53,145 nt of DNA from an uncultured Candidatus Berkelbacteria bacterium (lineage in GTDB: Bacteria; Patescibacteriota; UBA1384; CAILIB01). Each line of letters starts with the position of its first letter. Position 1 is the stretch's first letter. Position numbers and translations under genes: made by a program. Where the stretch lies: NCBI GenBank assembly GCA_903834195.1, contig CAILIB010000015.1:1-53145 (forward strand), written 5' to 3'. The notes under the pieces were generated by a model. It was not told the origin of the DNA, did not search any database, and saw only the letters and a program-made list of their open reading frames with translations. This document shows positions 51,214-53,145 of this stretch, piece after piece.

Positions 51214-51870
51214 ATGGCCGAACTCATTCAACTCGACGCTGCCGCAAAGCTGGTAGGCAAATCTGAAGTAACACTCCGTCGTCTCGTTAAATCTGGCAAA
51301 GTTAAAGCTCACAAGGAAAAAACCTTAACTGGGTTTATTTATCGTGTCGATTCAGCTGAGGTATTATCCTACTATAATCTTCGTGAAGAAGCAGTGGCGG
51401 GGGCGATTGCCAGTACTCAACAGGTTGAGACACCAGAACAACCAAAGGCTACTGTTGCCTCTGTAGAGAGTGTTCCTGGACATGGCGAAGAACATAAACC
51501 TGCTCATACAGGTCATGCAATTCCATCAAATGGAAAAATGCGCCTGGCTGTGGCAAATGAAACTGGTAATTCTGCTGAATATTGGTTAAAACGTGCCGAA
51601 GTGTACGAAGAAAAATACCATCATGAGCTGCAAAAGGTTTCTCAAATGCGTGAAGAGCTTGGTGTATGGCGGGGGAGGGCCGAGCATGCTCAAGCGATGC
51701 TTATGAAGATGCTTCCTGCTGCAGGAAATCCAATTGAAGTACCTGCAGGTACGCCTGCAAAGCAGTCCAAAAAAGAGTCGAGTAGCTGGGCGGTTGTGTA
51801 TATTACCGCAGTCTCTGTAATCTTTGTACTTACAGCTATAGCGCTCGGATATATTTTCTTGAGTAAATAA
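51214..51870 (+). CDS. Membrane-anchored helix-turn-helix protein
   Basis: A 218-aa protein. The N-terminus (about 1-60) resembles excisionase/MerR-like HTH domains: LDAAAKLVGKSEVTLRRLVKSGKVKAHKE, then IYRVDSAEVLSYY. The middle is a Pro/Glu linker and a coiled coil (about 115-165, EYWLKRAEVYEEKYHHELQ). The C-terminus has one transmembrane helix (WAVVYITAVSVIFVLTAIALGYIF) ending SK. This suggests a DNA- or protein-binding domain held at the membrane by a tail anchor. A -10 (TATAGA) lies 6 nt before the ATG. It is followed 7 bp later by the YvlD-like gene. Confidence 0.6.
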   Translation: MAELIQLDAAAKLVGKSEVTLRRLVKSGKVKAHKEKTLTGFIYRVDSAEVLSYYNLREEAVAGAIASTQQVETPEQPKATVASVESVPGHGEEHKPAHTGHAIPSNGKMRLAVANETGNSAEYWLKRAEVYEEKYHHELQKVSQMREELGVWRGRAEHAQAMLMKMLPAAGNPIEVPAGTPAKQSKKESSSWAVVYITAVSVIFVLTAIALGYIFLSK

Positions 51871-51877
51871 TACCCAT

Positions 51878-52240
51878 ATGAACAATCGTATGCCCGTGTT
51901 AGTCAGTTGGATTATCGAAAGCCTTGTACTGCTTGTGGTGTCTAATATTGTGCCAGGGTTCTCAATTACTTCTTTCTATACTTCCTTGGCGGTGGTAGCA
52001 ATTCTGGCAGTGGTGAATGCCTTTATACGTCCATTATTGCTTCTGCTAACCTTGCCAATAAACCTGATCTCACTCGGATTATTTACGTTCGTTATCAACG
52101 CAGGAATGTTACTCTTGGTATCAGATATCGTCAAAGGGTTTACCATAGATGGATTTGCACCGGCGTTTTATGCGGCGCTACTCATCTCCCTTATTAATAT
52201 GATTATCGACAAAATTACCCGCAAACCTGTGCAGTACTAG
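51878..52240 (+). CDS. Phage holin family 4 / YvlD-like membrane protein
   Basis: A 120-aa protein with four transmembrane helices: VSWIIESLVLLVVSNIVPGF, SLAVVAILAVVNAFIRPLLL, LPINLISLGLFTFVINAGML and FAPAFYAALLISLINMII. The NAFIRPLL and LPINLISLGLF motifs are typical of this family, which is widespread in bacteria and not restricted to phages. It probably has an envelope role. The pairing with the membrane-HTH gene suggests one transcript. Confidence 0.8.
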   Translation: MNNRMPVLVSWIIESLVLLVVSNIVPGFSITSFYTSLAVVAILAVVNAFIRPLLLLLTLPINLISLGLFTFVINAGMLLLVSDIVKGFTIDGFAPAFYAALLISLINMIIDKITRKPVQY

Positions 52241-52554
52241 GCAGGCATATCAGGTAAGGATGGCTGAGGTGCAGTTTCTTCAATCGGAGTAGCTGGAGTT
52301 TCAGCTACAGGTTCAACAATAGGATTCTCTGCAACAACATCTTCCTTTGCAGGTGTAAGTGGAACACCTTCGGAATGAACTGTGCGCCCACTAAGATCTT
52401 CGAGCATTTGTAGATTCAGTACTGCAACTGCTGGATGTCCGGCCCGAGTTACAACAAATAGCTCCTTGTTTTCGTCTGCACGCTGTAGGACGTCGTGAAT
52501 CTGTGTAGTGATTTGGTCTTCGGTCAAAATGTTGTCGAGTTCAACGTGAAGCAT
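52237..52554 (-). CDS. Orphan Phd/YefM-like protein with Pro/Glu-rich tail
   Basis: A 105-aa protein. Residues 1 to about 60 follow the Phd/YefM antitoxin pattern (DQITTQIHDVLQRADENK, LFVVTRAGHPAVAVLNLQMLEDL). A disordered tail rich in Pro, Glu and Ala replaces the toxin-binding helix. No toxin gene is adjacent; the neighbours are the YvlD-like gene (overlapping stops by 4 bp) and the divergent M16 peptidase. It may be a regulator derived from an antitoxin. Confidence 0.6.
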   Translation of the reverse strand: MLHVELDNILTEDQITTQIHDVLQRADENKELFVVTRAGHPAVAVLNLQMLEDLSGRTVHSEGVPLTPAKEDVVAENPIVEPVAETPATPIEETAPQPSLPDMPA

Positions 52555-52637
52555 GGGACTAAATTTAGTGGATAATAGGCTCTGGATACCTCAGGTAAGA
52601 TCTAGGTATTTTTAGGATACCCTGCTATGCTGAGATC

Positions 52638-53145
52638 ATGCAACACACCGTCCACCATGAAACACTTTCGAACGGAATTTCTCTGATTGTTGTCCCACTT
52701 CCAGGCACGGCTGCAGTAACGAGCGTTGTCTTTATGGAAGTTGGTTCGCGCTACGAGTCAGACGCTCAGCAAGGGCTTGCCCACTTCACTGAACATATGG
52801 TGTTCAAAGGTGGAAAACGGTATCAAACTGCTCAAGCAATTGCCCAGGCGCTGGACGCTGTAGGAGGAGACTTTAACGCGTTCACCACCCAAGAATTTAC
52901 TGGATTCTATACTAAAACCGCAGCTGAACATGCTGAGCTTGGTGTAGATGTACTTTCAGACATGTTGCTCAACGCAGCGTTTCCTGAAGATGAATTAAAC
53001 CGAGAAAAGGGTGTTATTGTTGAGGAAATCAACATGTATGAAGACATGCCAATGCGTAAGGTTGATCATCTTTTCATGCAGTTACTTTTCGGTGACTCAC
53101 CGCTTGGTCGACCAATTGCTGGAACCAAAAAGAGTGTAACTTCAT
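52638..53145 (+). CDS. M16 family zinc peptidase (partial, runs off the window)
   Basis: The first 169 codons of an M16/insulinase-type peptidase, absent from the track because no stop lies in the window. It begins MQHTVHHETLSNGISLIVVP. It has the inverted zinc motif HFTEHMVFKG (HxxEH) and the downstream EEINMYEDMP region holding the third ligand Glu. LFGDSPLGRPIAGT is also typical. A TATGCT box ends 6 nt before the ATG, so the transcript is probably leaderless. It might act as a processing protease or in peptide turnover. Confidence 0.9.
   Translation, partial: MQHTVHHETLSNGISLIVVPLPGTAAVTSVVFMEVGSRYESDAQQGLAHFTEHMVFKGGKRYQTAQAIAQALDAVGGDFNAFTTQEFTGFYTKTAAEHAELGVDVLSDMLLNAAFPEDELNREKGVIVEEINMYEDMPMRKVDHLFMQLLFGDSPLGRPIAGTKKSVTS

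Noticed and set aside
51878-52240. Prophage, suggested by the holin family 4 protein
   Set aside because: No other phage genes are adjacent, and this family is common in non-phage chromosomal contexts.
1-53145. Alternative genetic code (UGA recoding) as in Gracilibacteria
   Set aside because: TGA ends several well-defined genes (for example the lipoprotein gene and the minus-strand small ORF), and none of the conserved proteins contains an in-frame TGA.
1-53145. CRISPR array, IS element, rRNA operon
   Set aside because: No regularly spaced direct repeats of CRISPR type, no transposase ORF with terminal repeats, and no rRNA sequence were recognised in the window.

Overview
The window looks like part of a chromosome from a Candidate Phyla Radiation (Patescibacteria) bacterium. 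The evidence is the small tightly packed genes, an unusually short AlaS (599 aa), an RNase J with a long disordered N-terminus, a 'baseplate J-like' membrane protein next to an FtsA/PilM-like ATPase, and a VirB4-type ATPase operon ending in a PilB/GspE-type ATPase. UGA is used as a normal stop, so the code-25 lineages (Gracilibacteria, Absconditabacteria) are unlikely. I cannot place it more finely without a search.

Layout. (1) 1-13.5 kb, plus strand: the tail of a VirB4-like ATPase, a C39-like protease fused to a transmembrane protein, a PEGA/beta-propeller protein, a degenerate NlpC/P60-like membrane protein, a 2390-aa secreted repeat protein and a PilB/GspE ATPase. The genes touch or overlap and read as one operon for an envelope or secretion machine that mixes T4SS and T4P/T2SS parts. 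(2) 13.5-16.8 kb: a lipoprotein, a PIN/RHH toxin-antitoxin pair and an orphan HExxH protein. (3) 16.9-19.9 kb: an accessory island abutting the 3' end of a tRNA-Ser(CGA) gene. It consists of repeated modules, each starting with a copy of the tRNA 3' heptamer (T/A)GGCGGA, and carries two orphan genes. (4) 19.9-25.7 kb: the origin region, yidC-yidD-rnpA-rpmH on the minus strand and dnaA-oriC-dnaN-recF on the plus strand, with DnaA boxes and a candidate DnaA-trio/BUS element. (5) 25.7-28.1 kb: an M3 oligoendopeptidase and a YefM/RelE-type toxin-antitoxin pair.

(6) 28.1-39.9 kb, minus strand: RNase J, a family 4 uracil-DNA glycosylase, and a cell-shape and envelope block (FtsA/PilM-like, J-like protein, RuvX, MltG, MreB, MreC, MreD, PBP2, DciA-like). 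(7) 40-53 kb, mostly plus strand: an orphan histidine kinase, alaS, a P-loop kinase (minus), greA, lysS, a 45-aa small gene (minus), serS, a sedolisin, secA, a membrane-anchored HTH protein, a holin-4/YvlD-like protein, an orphan Phd-like protein (minus) and the start of an M16 peptidase.

Cross-cutting observation: many first genes have a TTGnnn-17-TAnnnT promoter whose -10 ends only 6-9 nt before the start codon, with no Shine-Dalgarno. This implies leaderless mRNAs. Operon-internal and accessory genes (relE, the 18.2 kb gene, the P-loop kinase, the 45-aa gene) instead carry Shine-Dalgarno sequences.
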